From BP-191 sp035940575 (GTDB lineage: Bacteria > Actinomycetota > Actinomycetes > BP-191), in the NCBI GenBank assembly GCA_035940575.1, contig DASZER010000046.1, forward strand, positions 1-64,000: a stretch of DNA of 64,000 bases, given 5' to 3'. A program made the position numbers and the translations under genes. Positions 42,059 through 52,502 of the stretch are shown in pieces. The notes below the pieces were generated by a model. The model ran no database searches. It was not told where the DNA came from and was given only the letters and a program-made list of their open reading frames with translations. Position 1 is the stretch's first letter, and each line of letters begins with the position of its first letter.

Positions 42059-42753
42059 CGCTCCACCGCCTCGGCCAGGTCCGCGAGGTCGGCCAGCGGC
42101 GCGGTCGTACGGAGCCTGCTCATCGCCGCCTTGCGCTGCTCGTGGAACGACAGGATCTGCAGCTCGATCGAGAGGTCGACCTTCCGCAGGTCGACGCCCG
42201 CGGGCACCGTGAGCACGACGGGCGCGAAGTTGAGGATGCTCGTCACGCCCGCCGCGACGAGGCGGTCGCAGACCTCCTGCGCGGCGTGCGCGGGCGTCGC
42301 GATGACGCCGATGCTCGCGGCGGTGTCGCGCACGACGCCGTCGAGGTCGTCGAGGTGGCGTACGCGCACGCCCGCCAGCTCCTCCCCGACCCTGCGGCGG
42401 TCGGCGTCGAGCAGGGCGGCGATGCGGAAGCCGCGCTCGGCGAACCCGCCGTAGTTGGCGAGCGCGTGGCCGAGGTTGCCGACGCCGACGATGACGACGG
42501 CCCAGTCCTGGGTCAGGCCGAGCTCGCGGCTGATCTGGTGGACGAGGTAGTTGACGTCGTAGCCGACGCCGCGGGTGCCGTAGGAGCCGAGGTAGGAGAG
42601 GTCCTTGCGGACCTTGGCGCTGTTCACGCCTGCCGCGAGCGCGAGGGCGTCGGAGGACACGGTCTCGTGGCCGCCGTCCGCGAGCCCGGCGAGGGCCCTG
42701 AGGTAGACGGGGAGCCGGGCGACGGTCGCCTCGGGGATGCCGCGATCCTTCAC
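42055..42753 (-). CDS. rex: Redox-sensing transcriptional repressor Rex
   Basis: Rex senses the NADH/NAD+ ratio and releases its DNA sites when NADH is high. The 232-residue protein has an N-terminal winged HTH (ATVARLPVYLRALAGL... AAGVNSAKVRKDLSYLGSYGTRGVGYDV) and a Rossmann domain VGVGNLGHALANYGGF. The GTG start at 42753 is about 100 bp from a Rex operator at its own promoter. It leads the tetrapyrrole operon, so haem supply is tied to redox state. Confidence 0.95.
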   Translation of the reverse strand: MKDRGIPEATVARLPVYLRALAGLADGGHETVSSDALALAAGVNSAKVRKDLSYLGSYGTRGVGYDVNYLVHQISRELGLTQDWAVVIVGVGNLGHALANYGGFAERGFRIAALLDADRRRVGEELAGVRVRHLDDLDGVVRDTAASIGVIATPAHAAQEVCDRLVAAGVTSILNFAPVVLTVPAGVDLRKVDLSIELQILSFHEQRKAAMSRLRTTAPLADLADLAEAVER

Positions 42754-42845
42754 GCGCCACCCCGCTGCCGGCCCACGGAACACACCCCTCACGCGAGACC
42801 TCAGTCCCGGCGCCGACGCGTCCGGGCCGCTCGCTTGTGCCTTTG

Positions 42846-42873
42846 AGAATACGCCTTGTGAACGCAAGCACAA
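42846..42873 (-). promoter_or_regulatory. rex promoter with overlapping Rex operator
   Basis: TTGTG (42856-42860), 8 nt, CACAA (42869-42873) is the Rex operator pattern. On the minus strand it overlaps a promoter with -35 TTGTGC and -10 TATTCT (42851-42846) at 16-bp spacing. Rex bound here would block its own operon, including hemA, hemC, cobA/hemD, hemB and probably hemL. Confidence 0.8.
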
Positions 42874-42913
42874 ACTCGGCTCGGAGGCCGCACGCGCCAC
42901 GGTGACCAATGCC

Positions 42914-43014
42914 CCGCGGCGCCCAGGGGCGTCCTGGCAAGGCCGCAGGGAGCGCCGCGTGCCGGGGCACGCAAGCGACCGAGAACGCCGCCAGGGCGCA
43001 CCTGGGCGTCGCGG
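42914..43014. repeat. Dispersed structured element (copy B)
   Basis: The core GGCAAGGCCGCAGGG (42936-42950) is identical to that at 16642-16656. It is followed by a hairpin GCGTGCC-GG-GGCACGC (42957-42972) and GAGAACGC. The whole is closed by a 14-bp long-range stem (42914-42927 with 43001-43014, one G-U). The element lies between rex and the glutaredoxin gene and ends 2 bp from the latter's stop. Confidence 0.65.
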
Positions 43015-43015
43015 C

Positions 43016-43240
43016 CTAACGGACGAGGTCCCGGCGCAGCCGGGCCTCGTCCACATCCCAATAGCTGTGCTCGCGGCCGTCGAGCAGCACGACCGGGATG
43101 CGGTCGCCGTACTCGTCGTAGAGCGCGGCGTCGGTGGTGACGTCCCGCTCGTCGAACGGCTCCCCGATCCGTTCGAGCACGGCCCGCGCCTCGTCGCAGT
43201 GGGGGCACCCGGGCTTCGACAGCAACGTCACGCGCGGCAC
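43016..43240 (-). CDS. Glutaredoxin-family protein
   Basis: The 74-residue protein is a mini thioredoxin fold with active site CPHC in LLSKPGCPHCDEARAVL and the cis-proline region RIPVVLLDG. It probably reduces protein disulfides or mixed thiols. It lies upstream of rex on the same strand, with the structured element between, as often seen in actinobacteria. Confidence 0.88.
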   Translation of the reverse strand: MPRVTLLSKPGCPHCDEARAVLERIGEPFDERDVTTDAALYDEYGDRIPVVLLDGREHSYWDVDEARLRRDLVR

Positions 43241-43258
43241 GCCACCCAGTAAAGACGA

Positions 43259-43290
43259 CGGCGCCCCCGGCTCGGAAGCCGGGGGCGCCG
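43259..43290 (-). terminator. 14-bp hairpin terminator of the giant surface protein gene
   Basis: The perfect arms CGGCGCCCCCGGCT and AGCCGGGGGCGCCG with a 4-nt loop lie 19 bp after the stop of the 43309-48135 gene. On the minus strand they are followed by TCGTCTTTA. Confidence 0.85.
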
Positions 43291-43308
43291 TGTCGTGCTG
43301 TCTTGGCG

Positions 43309-46300
43309 TTACTTGCGCGACGCGTCCCAGTTGGCCGGGATCGGGTCGAGCGTGCCGACGCCCCAGATGCCGCCCGTGCCCGGGAGGACGATCTTGGAGG
43401 CCGAGTCACCCGCGAGGTTGGTGACCTTCACGACGACCGACGTGATCTTGTAGCGGTCGATCGCCGCACCGGTGGTGAAGCCGGTGGCGGTACGCGGCAG
43501 GTAGCTCGGCGAGTACGGCCAGGCGTTCGACGTGTTGAAGCCCATCGTGTTGAACGTCGTCGGGTTCGCGAAGGTCCGCAGGACCGTCCGCGACACGACG
43601 CCGTACGTCGTCGAGTTGACCTTGACCATCACGCCGTCGCGGTAGCCGCGCATGAACGTCGTGTCGTACGGCACCGCCCGGTCGTAGCTGTTCGCCGAGT
43701 AGATCTGCGCACCCGGGACGAGCGTGCGGAGGGCCCACGAGGAGGTCACACCGCGGCGCACGACCTGGCCGAGACGGTTCTTGGTGATCTGGTTGACCGA
43801 GCCGTCGGGGAAGCGGACCCAGGTGCCGAGCGCGTGCGCGCCGTAGGCGAAGCCGGCACCCGTGGGGTGGGCGTTCAGCTCGCCGGAGCTCACGTTGTAC
43901 ACCTGGCTCAGCGGCATCTTCCACGCCGCCAGCTGGCCCGAGCTGATCGGGCGCTTGATGCTGTCGTACACGTAGTAGTAGCCGCTGCCGCTGGTCTTGA
44001 TGACGGCACCGTCACGGAAGCCGACGCGGGTGAGGCGCGGGTAGCCGTTCAGGACCGACACCGGGACCGTGATGACCGAGCTGTCCGTGATCTGCCAGCT
44101 CCGGCGGGCGTTGACCGACACGAACTGGCGGCGAGCCAGCGTGCCGTTGGCGCCGTCCACGATCAGCCAGCCCGGGTCGTTGGCGGACTGCTTCAGCACG
44201 GTGCCCACCGGGTAGCGGGTCGTGCCGACCACCTTGACGAACGGGAACGTCATCGTCCGGCTCTTGCGGAACGTCGTCGTGCTGAGGTCGCAGGAGAACG
44301 GAGCGACGGCGCCCAGCGACTTGTTCGCGGTGATGCCGCGGTAGTCGATGGACATGCGGGCCGAGGAGCAGACGCCGTTCGGCGCCCACTGGTCCGCGTC
44401 GTTGCTGTAGCCGACGGCCTTGACGTTGAGGTTGTCGCCGTCGACGACCGTGTCGGTGCGGCCCCACGTGCCCGTCGCCGGGCGCGTGGTGTTCACGAGG
44501 CTGACGGTGCCGATCTCCGGCGCGCGCAGGATCGTGATGGTGTCGCTGACGGTCGGCGTGACGCCGGCCGTGCGGCCGTAGTCGTCCTTGCCGGACAGGT
44601 ACAGCGTGAGCGAGCCCTCGGGCAGCGTGGTGTTGCCCTGCGGGTACACGGACGGGTAGTCCGCGGTGTACTCGCCCGCCGGCGTGGTCGCCGTCGGCGC
44701 GGTCGTGCTCAGGCGCCAGTACCGCACGAGGCCCGTCGTGGCGACCGCACCCGTGTTGACCTTGGTGGCACCGCAGAACGTCGTGGAGTTGCTGACCGGG
44801 CAGCTCAGGTCGAGCTTCACGGTCGGCGCGGCCGGGGCGAGCACCGACGCCGTCTGCGAGTTGCCGACGTTGCCCGCCGAACGGTCGTCCACGACGTTGG
44901 CGGCGGAGAAGCGCACGAGGGCGTCCTTCGTCGCGTCGATCGCCTTCTCCGCGAGGGTCAGGTCGGCCGACTTGCCGTCGGTGGCGGTCGTGACCGCGGT
45001 GACCGCCTTGTTCGTGCCGGCGGGCTGCTCGACCAGGATCTCGCCGACCGCGAGGCCGTCGACGGCCTCGGAGAAGAAGACCTTGATCTTGTCCTCGGCC
45101 GTGGTGTCGAGCGGGCAGCTGCCGTTGTTGGCCGCCGTACCGGCGCACGCGCCGGTGATGGCCGGGCCGGCGCCGTCGGTCGTCGGCTGCGCCGCCGCGT
45201 CGATGCGGACCGCGTTGCGCTGGTCGCTCGCGTCGGTCAGGCCGACGTTGTCGGTGCCGCCGTGGTACTGCACGGTCGGCGTCGAGTCGGTGTCACCGAC
45301 CACGCCGGGAGCGATCGGCGCGAGGTTGAGCCGCACGCCGGTCGAGCCGAGCAGGTCGATGCTCGTGATGGTCCTGTTGCTGACCGTGAACCGCGCGGTC
45401 TCCACGGAGAAGCCGTTGAGGGCCTCGCCGTAGACGATGTCGATCGCGTCGATGCGGCCGTCGCTGTTCAGGTCCTTGGTGGTGCGGGAGACGACCACCG
45501 GCGGGGCCTTGTCGAGCACCCGGTTGAAGACGAACGGCGTGTCGTTCGCGCCGGTGCCCCAGCCGGTGCCGGAGACGTTCTGCGTCTGCGACAGCGGGTT
45601 GGAGCCCACCTTCGGGTCGGCCGGGCGGTAGTCGTTGATCGTCGCCGTCGTCGGCGTCGCCGCCGTGTCGGGAACGTCGCCGACGCACAGGCCGATCAGC
45701 GTGACGTTCGGCGTGTCGCCCTCGGACGCGGTGTTCTCCTCGTCCGTCAGGAGGCAGCCGGACGGGTGGTTCTCGTAGCCGTTGACGCGGTACGAGCCGT
45801 CGGCCTCGCCGTCGAGCGCGCTGCGGTAGATCGCCTCGCTGTACTTGGCGACGACCGTGTCGAGCTGGCCGTCGGCGTCGGAGTCCGACGTCGTGACCAT
45901 CTGCACCGCGGGCGCGGCCTTGTCGGTCGCCGTGACCGTGAAGTCCGGCACGTCCACGCCGCCGGCCTTGAGGCCACCGGTGGCGGGGCGGGTGTAGACC
46001 AGGCGCGGCTGCTCACTGGTGAGCATGACGCCGCCGAACGTGAGGGTGAACGTCGTGTTGCTGGTCACCGTCACGGCCGTCGGGGTCTGCACGTCCGAGC
46101 CCATGATCTTGAAGTTCGCCAGGTTCTCGGCGACCTTCGTCTGGTAGTCCTCGATCGCGAACGGGAACGTGACCGTCATCCGGTCCAGGTAGCCGTCGCG
46201 GCCCTGGTTGTACAGGTTCCGGCCGGCGACGTCGCCGGTCGTGACGGCGCTGCTGGCGGGCTTCGGCGGGATCGCGCCGATGAAGCGGTCGCTGAGCGTC

Positions 46301-48135
46301 GGGTCCGTCGCGGAGTTGCCGACCGCGTCCTGGACCGCCGGCTCCATGCGGACCTTGTCGTTGACCTTGGGCAGGCGCTTCGAGCCGCTCGGCGGCGTCG
46401 GCTCGGTCGTCGGGCCGAGCTCGATCGTCAGCGAGGTGAGGTCGGCCGACCACGTGACGGTCGGGTTCGAGCCCCAGCTGATGCCGCCGTCCGGGAACGT
46501 CAGGCGCTCGTTGACGCAGGCCGCCGCGAGCGCGCAGGTGTTGCTGTCGCCGGTCTCGGAGATCGAGTCCTTGTACATCTTCTCGCTGAACGTCACCTGC
46601 ACGACGTCGCCGGCCGCGCCGACGCCGTCGTTGCCGCCGTCAGAGAGGAACGACACCGACGCGAGGCGCGGCGGGATCGTGTCCTTGGTGTACGTGCTGG
46701 CGGAGTTCCAGGAGTCGGTCGTGTTGCCGAACGGGTCGAGCAGGCGGCCCTGGATGGTCATCAGGCTGCCGGTCGTGCCCACACCGGTGGTGTCGACGCG
46801 GACGACGTCCGGGGACGTGTTGTCGGAGGCGACCGGCGTCCACGCCGTGGCGTCGCCGGGAGCCGTGGAGAGCGCGCCACCGGCGGTGACGACGAAGCGG
46901 GCCTCGGTCGTGCTGACGCTGTTGTGGCCGCCGGCGCTGGTCGCCTGGCCGGAGAACGCCACGCGGGCGGGCGCCTGGGTGACGTTCGCCGCGTTGATGC
47001 CGCGGTGGGCCGCGGAGCCGTCGTGGAGGTCGATCGCGCCGTTCGTGGTGGTCGGGGCCGTGACGTCGTTGCTGCGGTCGACCTTGTCGCCGCTGCCGTT
47101 GCGGTTGTCGAACAGGCGGACGGCGGCGGTGAGGTTGCCGAGCCGGTCGAATGCGCGGACGAAGACGTCGTCGCTGACCTGGCCGTTGCGGGCGGTCTTC
47201 GACGTGGCCGTGATGCCGGTGCCGTCACCGATGAACAGCTCCTGCGTGGCGCCGGGGAGCGCGGGCAGCGTGAACATCGCGGGCGAGCCGTCTGGACGCT
47301 TGAGGAAGTTGGCCTCGGTGACGTTGTTGCCGTCGTTGAGGAACAGCAGCGTCTTGTCGGGGTCGTTGTGCTCCGAGGCGCCGACGGCGTACGCGTCCTC
47401 CTTCGGCGTGCCGGTCTGGCGCTCCATCGGCGGGCGGTTGATCGGCGCGAAGCTCGTGGACTTCGGGTCGACCGGCGGCTTCGAGTCGATGGTCAGCTTC
47501 TGCGTCTCGACGGCGGCCGCGGGGCTGGTCGTGCTGTCGGAGAAGCGGATGCCGTTGGCCGGGACCGCGAGCTTGAAGTCGCGGTTCTCGATCGTGCCGG
47601 CGCTGCTGCCGGGGTGGACCGTGACGAAGTAGCCCGTGCTGCCGGTCGCGCGCACGCCGTCGACCGCGATGCGGATCGGGATCTGCCCGCCGCTCGGCGA
47701 GCCGATGACGTAGCCGGTGCTAACGGGGGTCTGCGTGAAGTCGATCTCGCCGAACGCGCCGTCGGGGCCGCCGAGCGAGGCGCTCGTGCCGCTGACGTCC
47801 TTGTAGACGGCGAAGCCGTCGCCGGGCGCGAAGTCGCGGTCCGGGACGATCGCGGGACCCGTGGGGTAGCCGCTGAGACGAAGCTCGACGCCGTTGATGG
47901 CGGCGTTGGCGGCGGTGTCGACCTTGAAGACCGCCGTGTTGCCGCGCACACCCTGGGAGGTGTTGCGGAAACCGGCGTTGGGGCCGACGGTGTTGCTCTC
48001 GCCGATGTTGTTCGAGTAGACGGCGACGGTCGCGGTCGCGGCGGACGCCGGAGCCACGAGCGGGCCGGCTGCAGCGATGAGCGGCACGGTCGCCGCCACC
48101 ACCGCGAAGCGGCTACGTGCACGGGTAGAACGCAT
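43309..48135 (-). CDS. Giant secreted protein with Ig-like repeats and calcium-binding loops
   Basis: The 1608-residue product has a signal peptide (FAVVAATVPLIAAAGPLVAPASA) and no membrane anchor at its C-terminus. Repeated segments of the SwmB/Big-like kind recur (VQVTFSEKMYKDS, VVAKYSEAIYRSA, IDIVYGEALNGFS, KVFFSEAVDGLA). Acidic loops DSDADGQLD and DLNSDGRIDAID are thrombospondin-3/dockerin-like calcium sites. The last 450 residues are Tyr/Arg/Ser-rich repeats (RTFANPTTFNTMGFN) similar to cell-wall-binding modules. It is likely an adhesin or S-layer-like surface protein. Confidence 0.82.
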   Translation of the reverse strand: MRSTRARSRFAVVAATVPLIAAAGPLVAPASAATATVAVYSNNIGESNTVGPNAGFRNTSQGVRGNTAVFKVDTAANAAINGVELRLSGYPTGPAIVPDRDFAPGDGFAVYKDVSGTSASLGGPDGAFGEIDFTQTPVSTGYVIGSPSGGQIPIRIAVDGVRATGSTGYFVTVHPGSSAGTIENRDFKLAVPANGIRFSDSTTSPAAAVETQKLTIDSKPPVDPKSTSFAPINRPPMERQTGTPKEDAYAVGASEHNDPDKTLLFLNDGNNVTEANFLKRPDGSPAMFTLPALPGATQELFIGDGTGITATSKTARNGQVSDDVFVRAFDRLGNLTAAVRLFDNRNGSGDKVDRSNDVTAPTTTNGAIDLHDGSAAHRGINAANVTQAPARVAFSGQATSAGGHNSVSTTEARFVVTAGGALSTAPGDATAWTPVASDNTSPDVVRVDTTGVGTTGSLMTIQGRLLDPFGNTTDSWNSASTYTKDTIPPRLASVSFLSDGGNDGVGAAGDVVQVTFSEKMYKDSISETGDSNTCALAAACVNERLTFPDGGISWGSNPTVTWSADLTSLTIELGPTTEPTPPSGSKRLPKVNDKVRMEPAVQDAVGNSATDPTLSDRFIGAIPPKPASSAVTTGDVAGRNLYNQGRDGYLDRMTVTFPFAIEDYQTKVAENLANFKIMGSDVQTPTAVTVTSNTTFTLTFGGVMLTSEQPRLVYTRPATGGLKAGGVDVPDFTVTATDKAAPAVQMVTTSDSDADGQLDTVVAKYSEAIYRSALDGEADGSYRVNGYENHPSGCLLTDEENTASEGDTPNVTLIGLCVGDVPDTAATPTTATINDYRPADPKVGSNPLSQTQNVSGTGWGTGANDTPFVFNRVLDKAPPVVVSRTTKDLNSDGRIDAIDIVYGEALNGFSVETARFTVSNRTITSIDLLGSTGVRLNLAPIAPGVVGDTDSTPTVQYHGGTDNVGLTDASDQRNAVRIDAAAQPTTDGAGPAITGACAGTAANNGSCPLDTTAEDKIKVFFSEAVDGLAVGEILVEQPAGTNKAVTAVTTATDGKSADLTLAEKAIDATKDALVRFSAANVVDDRSAGNVGNSQTASVLAPAAPTVKLDLSCPVSNSTTFCGATKVNTGAVATTGLVRYWRLSTTAPTATTPAGEYTADYPSVYPQGNTTLPEGSLTLYLSGKDDYGRTAGVTPTVSDTITILRAPEIGTVSLVNTTRPATGTWGRTDTVVDGDNLNVKAVGYSNDADQWAPNGVCSSARMSIDYRGITANKSLGAVAPFSCDLSTTTFRKSRTMTFPFVKVVGTTRYPVGTVLKQSANDPGWLIVDGANGTLARRQFVSVNARRSWQITDSSVITVPVSVLNGYPRLTRVGFRDGAVIKTSGSGYYYVYDSIKRPISSGQLAAWKMPLSQVYNVSSGELNAHPTGAGFAYGAHALGTWVRFPDGSVNQITKNRLGQVVRRGVTSSWALRTLVPGAQIYSANSYDRAVPYDTTFMRGYRDGVMVKVNSTTYGVVSRTVLRTFANPTTFNTMGFNTSNAWPYSPSYLPRTATGFTTGAAIDRYKITSVVVKVTNLAGDSASKIVLPGTGGIWGVGTLDPIPANWDASRK

Positions 48136-48508
48136 GTGATCTCCTCGCCAGCCTGGCTGGGCTTGGCTAACAGGGGTTGAACCGATTGTGCGCGCGGCCC
48201 TCCGCCCCTGGGGGGATTTTCAGACCACGAGCCTGGCTTCGACGCCTTGATGACGTCTCCTGCCGGGGTCCCGCGCCGCCACGAACGATGGCTTGAGCGC
48301 AGGGACCGGTACGCAATAGACGGTAAGGAGCGAAGTGCCCGATTCGTTCCCGGGTAACGCGACTGTCGCCTCGATGGGGAAGTAGGCCGCCCTCACCGCC
48401 GGGTGAGGACGTTCCGGGCGAAGCGGGGCGAAGCCGGTGTTGTCGGGCACGGTCGGGCCGGGGGACAGTAGCGCGACGGCGTACGGGGCGCCGAACGGGG
48501 AGGCTGCC
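48136..48508. other. Divergent intergenic region
   Basis: No supported gene is seen in this 373-bp stretch. It should carry the promoters of the giant surface protein (leftward) and the ECF sigma factor (rightward). A short frame on the minus strand (about 76 codons) lacks a ribosome site and family signal, so it is not called. No clear promoter motif or operator was recognised. Confidence 0.45.
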
Positions 48509-49576
48509 GTGGCGGCTGCTGAGGAACGCCGTGCCGAGCGCTCGGGTGACGCCGGCGCGACGGGGATGACGTTCGACGAGCTGTGCGAGGCGTACTACGA
48601 CCGCGTCGTCGGCCTGGCGGTGCGGGCGTTCGGGCGCCGCGAGGCGGAGGACGTGGCGCACGAGGCGCTGTCGCGGGCGCTGGCGTCGTACGACACCGTG
48701 GACCGCGACCGCGACGTGTGGCCGTGGCTGGCGACGGTCGTGCGCAACGCGGGACGGGACGCGTTGCGACGGCGGCCCTCGGTGCCGCTGGAGGAGGCGT
48801 CCGTCGCCGGCGAGGCCGACCCGGCGTTCGACGCGGCGGCGTCGGCGGAGGAGCGGCGGCTGCTCGCGCGGGCGCTGGCGCGGGTGCCGGAGGACGACCG
48901 CGAGGTGCTGCTGATGCGCGTGCGCGAGGGGCTGCCGTACGCCGACATCGCGGCGCGCACCGGGCGCTCGGCGGGGGCGTTGCGGGTCCAGGCGCTGCGG
49001 GCGCGGCAGCGGCTCGCGGCGGAGTTCGCGCGGGTCGGCGGGACGGCGTACGGGATCGGCGCGGCGCTGTCGCTGCGGTTCGCGCGGGTCCGGGAGCGGG
49101 TGGCCGGCGTCGCGGCGGCGGTGCCCTCGGCGGCGCAGGTGGTGACGGCGGCGGTGATCTGCGGCGGCCTCGCGACGGGCGGCGCCGGCCCGACGGCGGC
49201 GGGCGTCGCGTCGCCCGGCGGCGCGGGGGTCGCAGGCGTCGCGGCGCGAGGGGCCTCGGGAGCGGGCGGCGCGGCGTGGGCGGCCGGCCCGGCGCGCCGC
49301 GCGGGCGGCATGGGTGCCGGCCGGGAGGTCGGCGGGGCCGGCGGCGGGGTGGCGCGGCCGTCCGGCGGGCCCGGACCCGAGGTCATGGACCCGCCGGAGC
49401 CGGCGGGGGCGCCGGTCGTCGGGGCGGTACGGGCCCCGCACAGCGCGGGGCGGCAGCGGCGGGAGGCCGGCGTCGCGACGCACGACCGCGAGGTCGGGGT
49501 CGCGACGGACGCGTACGGCGCGCCTGTCCACGCGCCGTGCCTCCCGGCGGTGCCCTCCTGCGAGGCGTCCCGCTAG
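48509..49576 (+). CDS. ECF-type RNA polymerase sigma factor with long C-terminal extension
   Basis: The first 180 residues form sigma-2 (FDELCEAYYDRVVGLAVRAFG, EAEDVAHEALSRAL) and sigma-4 (RVPEDDREVLLMRVREGLPYADIAARTGRSAGALRVQALRARQRL). The remaining 170 are Gly/Ala-rich, with a hydrophobic segment (VVTAAVICGGLAT) that might span or touch the membrane. Such extensions can act as built-in anti-sigma regions. The GTG at 48509 follows GGGGAGG; ATGs at 48437 and about 48566 are alternatives. It is divergent from the giant surface protein, a possible target. Confidence 0.82.
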   Translation: MAAAEERRAERSGDAGATGMTFDELCEAYYDRVVGLAVRAFGRREAEDVAHEALSRALASYDTVDRDRDVWPWLATVVRNAGRDALRRRPSVPLEEASVAGEADPAFDAAASAEERRLLARALARVPEDDREVLLMRVREGLPYADIAARTGRSAGALRVQALRARQRLAAEFARVGGTAYGIGAALSLRFARVRERVAGVAAAVPSAAQVVTAAVICGGLATGGAGPTAAGVASPGGAGVAGVAARGASGAGGAAWAAGPARRAGGMGAGREVGGAGGGVARPSGGPGPEVMDPPEPAGAPVVGAVRAPHSAGRQRREAGVATHDREVGVATDAYGAPVHAPCLPAVPSCEASR

Positions 49577-49836
49577 GCGGGGCCCCACGGGATGATCGTC
49601 GGCGTGCAGGTGTGCCAGACGACGTAGCCCTCGGGCTTCACCCCGGCCCAGCCGTGCTCGCAGTACATCCCGTTGTCGTAGACGTTGACGGTGCAGAACG
49701 TCCCGGTCGTCACGTGCGGCAGGACGTCGCCCTGCGTCTCGTAGTTGAAGCAGATGTCCTCGGCGGCCGAGGCGGGAGCCGCGCCCGGGACACCGAGGGC
49801 GGTGGCGAGGGCGAGCAGGAGCAACGGACGGCGCAT
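49573..49836 (-). CDS. Small secreted cysteine-rich protein
   Basis: The 87-residue product has a signal peptide (PLLLLALATALGVPGAAPASA) and a 62-residue mature part with four cysteines (ICFNYET, TFCTVNV, YCEHGWAG, HTCTP). The N-terminal part recalls the small secreted peptides near 32.0-32.9 kb. The ATG follows AAGGGG. Its stop codon shares CTAG with the sigma factor stop. The function is unknown. Confidence 0.68.
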   Translation of the reverse strand: MRRPLLLLALATALGVPGAAPASAAEDICFNYETQGDVLPHVTTGTFCTVNVYDNGMYCEHGWAGVKPEGYVVWHTCTPTIIPWGPA

Positions 49837-49903
49837 GGTGCGCACCCCTTTCGTCGGAGGTCCGCAAGACCTCCGGGGTGCCGTGCCGTGACGTCGGTTG
49901 GCG

Positions 49904-50589
49904 CTACGACGCCGTACGCGGCGGCCGTGACGCGAGCACGAAGCCCGCGTACATCACGGCGACGCCGACCGTGAGGGTGGTCGCCTGGCTCGCGACCTCG
50001 GAGAGGAACGCGAGCGCGCCGCCCAGCGCGGCGATCGCGACGCCGAGCGCGATGACGAGCGTGCCGCGGAAGCGGGCGCGCGCGGCCGCCCCACTCCTGC
50101 GGGCGCGCAGCCCCGACCAGACGGTGCCGCCGAGGACGACGAACGTCCCCACGACGTTGGACACGACGACGAGCACGCGGGGCAGCACGGCGAAGAAGTC
50201 CTTGCCGTGCGGCACGGCGTAGCCCGCCACGGGGACCGCCGTCACGAAGTCCGACGCCGCCAGCACGAGCGCCGCGTCGACGGACAGGATCGCGAGGAAC
50301 ACCGCGAGCACCCGCGTCGCCCGCCCGGGCCAGAGCAGCTCGACCTCGCCCATCGCGAGCCACGGCACGGACAGCAGCGCGCCGAAGACGTAGTAGCCGC
50401 GCAGGCTCGCCCCCGACCAGCCGAACGCCGTGCCGTAGGTGAGGAACGCCGCGCCCGTCGCGAAGAACAGCAGCGACAGCGCCCAGGACCGCAGGTACGG
50501 CCGCCGCGAGCGCCACCACCGCCGCAGCAGCGCCAGCGAGAACTCCCAGGCGATGACCGTGGCGACGAACGGCAGGACAGCCTCTGGCC

Positions 50590-50593
<4 letters not shown>
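49904..50593 (-). CDS. Seven-helix membrane protein, unknown function
   Basis: The 229-residue protein has about seven helices (PFVATVIAWEFSLALLRRWW, WALSLLFFATGAAFLTYGTAFGW, VLAVFLAILSVDAALVLAASDF, VLVVVSNVVGTFVVLGGTVW, LVIALGVAIAALGGALAFLSEV). The pattern resembles histidine-kinase-type sensor input membranes but no kinase follows. The GTG overlaps the acyl-CoA synthetase stop (GTGA), so both are co-expressed. Confidence 0.72.
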
Positions 50594-52113
<1,520 letters not shown>

Positions 52114-52148
52114 GAGCCCGCCCTTCGGTTCCGCCTCACCCGGGCGAA

Positions 52149-52478
52149 GTGTGCCATGTGGCGGTCAAGATCCGCGCCGCCACCGCCGATGGGCTCACCA
52201 TGGCGCACGGCGCGAAGGGGATCCCTCCGATACCGCCCGGCTTCGTCGTCGGCGCGAAGGCCGTGCTGCGGGCCGTGTCGTCGGCCCGCGGGGACGTCGC
52301 GCGGGTCATCGTGGCGAAGGACGCGCCGAGCGAGACCGTCGAGCCGGTACGCCGCAGCGCGCGCGAGTCGTCGTTGACGCTGGTCGAGGTCTCCTCCTCG
52401 GAGGAGCTCGGGCGCCACTGCGGGCTCCCGAGACCCGTCGCCGCGGCGGCGCAGCTCCGCGGAGCGTCGGGACTTTAG
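52149..52478 (+). CDS. L7Ae/L30e-family RNA-binding protein
   Basis: The protein (up to 109 residues) carries a full L7Ae-like fold: GAKAVLRAVSS, VARVIVAKDAPSETVEPVRRSA, SLTLVEVSSSEELGRHCGL and AAAAQL. Such proteins bind kink-turn RNA, for example ribosomal or riboswitch RNA. It is a lone copy here, not next to rpoBC-rpsL where bacterial homologues usually sit. The N-terminus is uncertain: GTG at 52149 or 52158 or an ATG at 52200. Confidence 0.72.
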   Translation: MCHVAVKIRAATADGLTMAHGAKGIPPIPPGFVVGAKAVLRAVSSARGDVARVIVAKDAPSETVEPVRRSARESSLTLVEVSSSEELGRHCGLPRPVAAAAQLRGASGL

Positions 52479-52502
52479 TCCCTGCGGGGTGGCAAGAAAG
52501 GC

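Noticed and set aside
42936..42950. The GGCAAGGCCGCAGGG core as part of a known riboswitch or tmRNA/RNase P
   Set aside because: The surrounding motifs do not match any of these families. It is kept as a dispersed element of unknown role.
43303..48180. A 1625-codon open frame on the plus strand opposite the giant surface protein
   Set aside because: Its product is an Arg/Val/Asp/Gly-rich string without any domain, the usual antisense shadow of a high-GC gene. The minus-strand product has a signal peptide and real repeats.
48220..48450. A 76-codon frame on the minus strand in the intergenic region
   Set aside because: There is no ribosome site, signal peptide or recognisable pattern, and the composition fits a chance frame.
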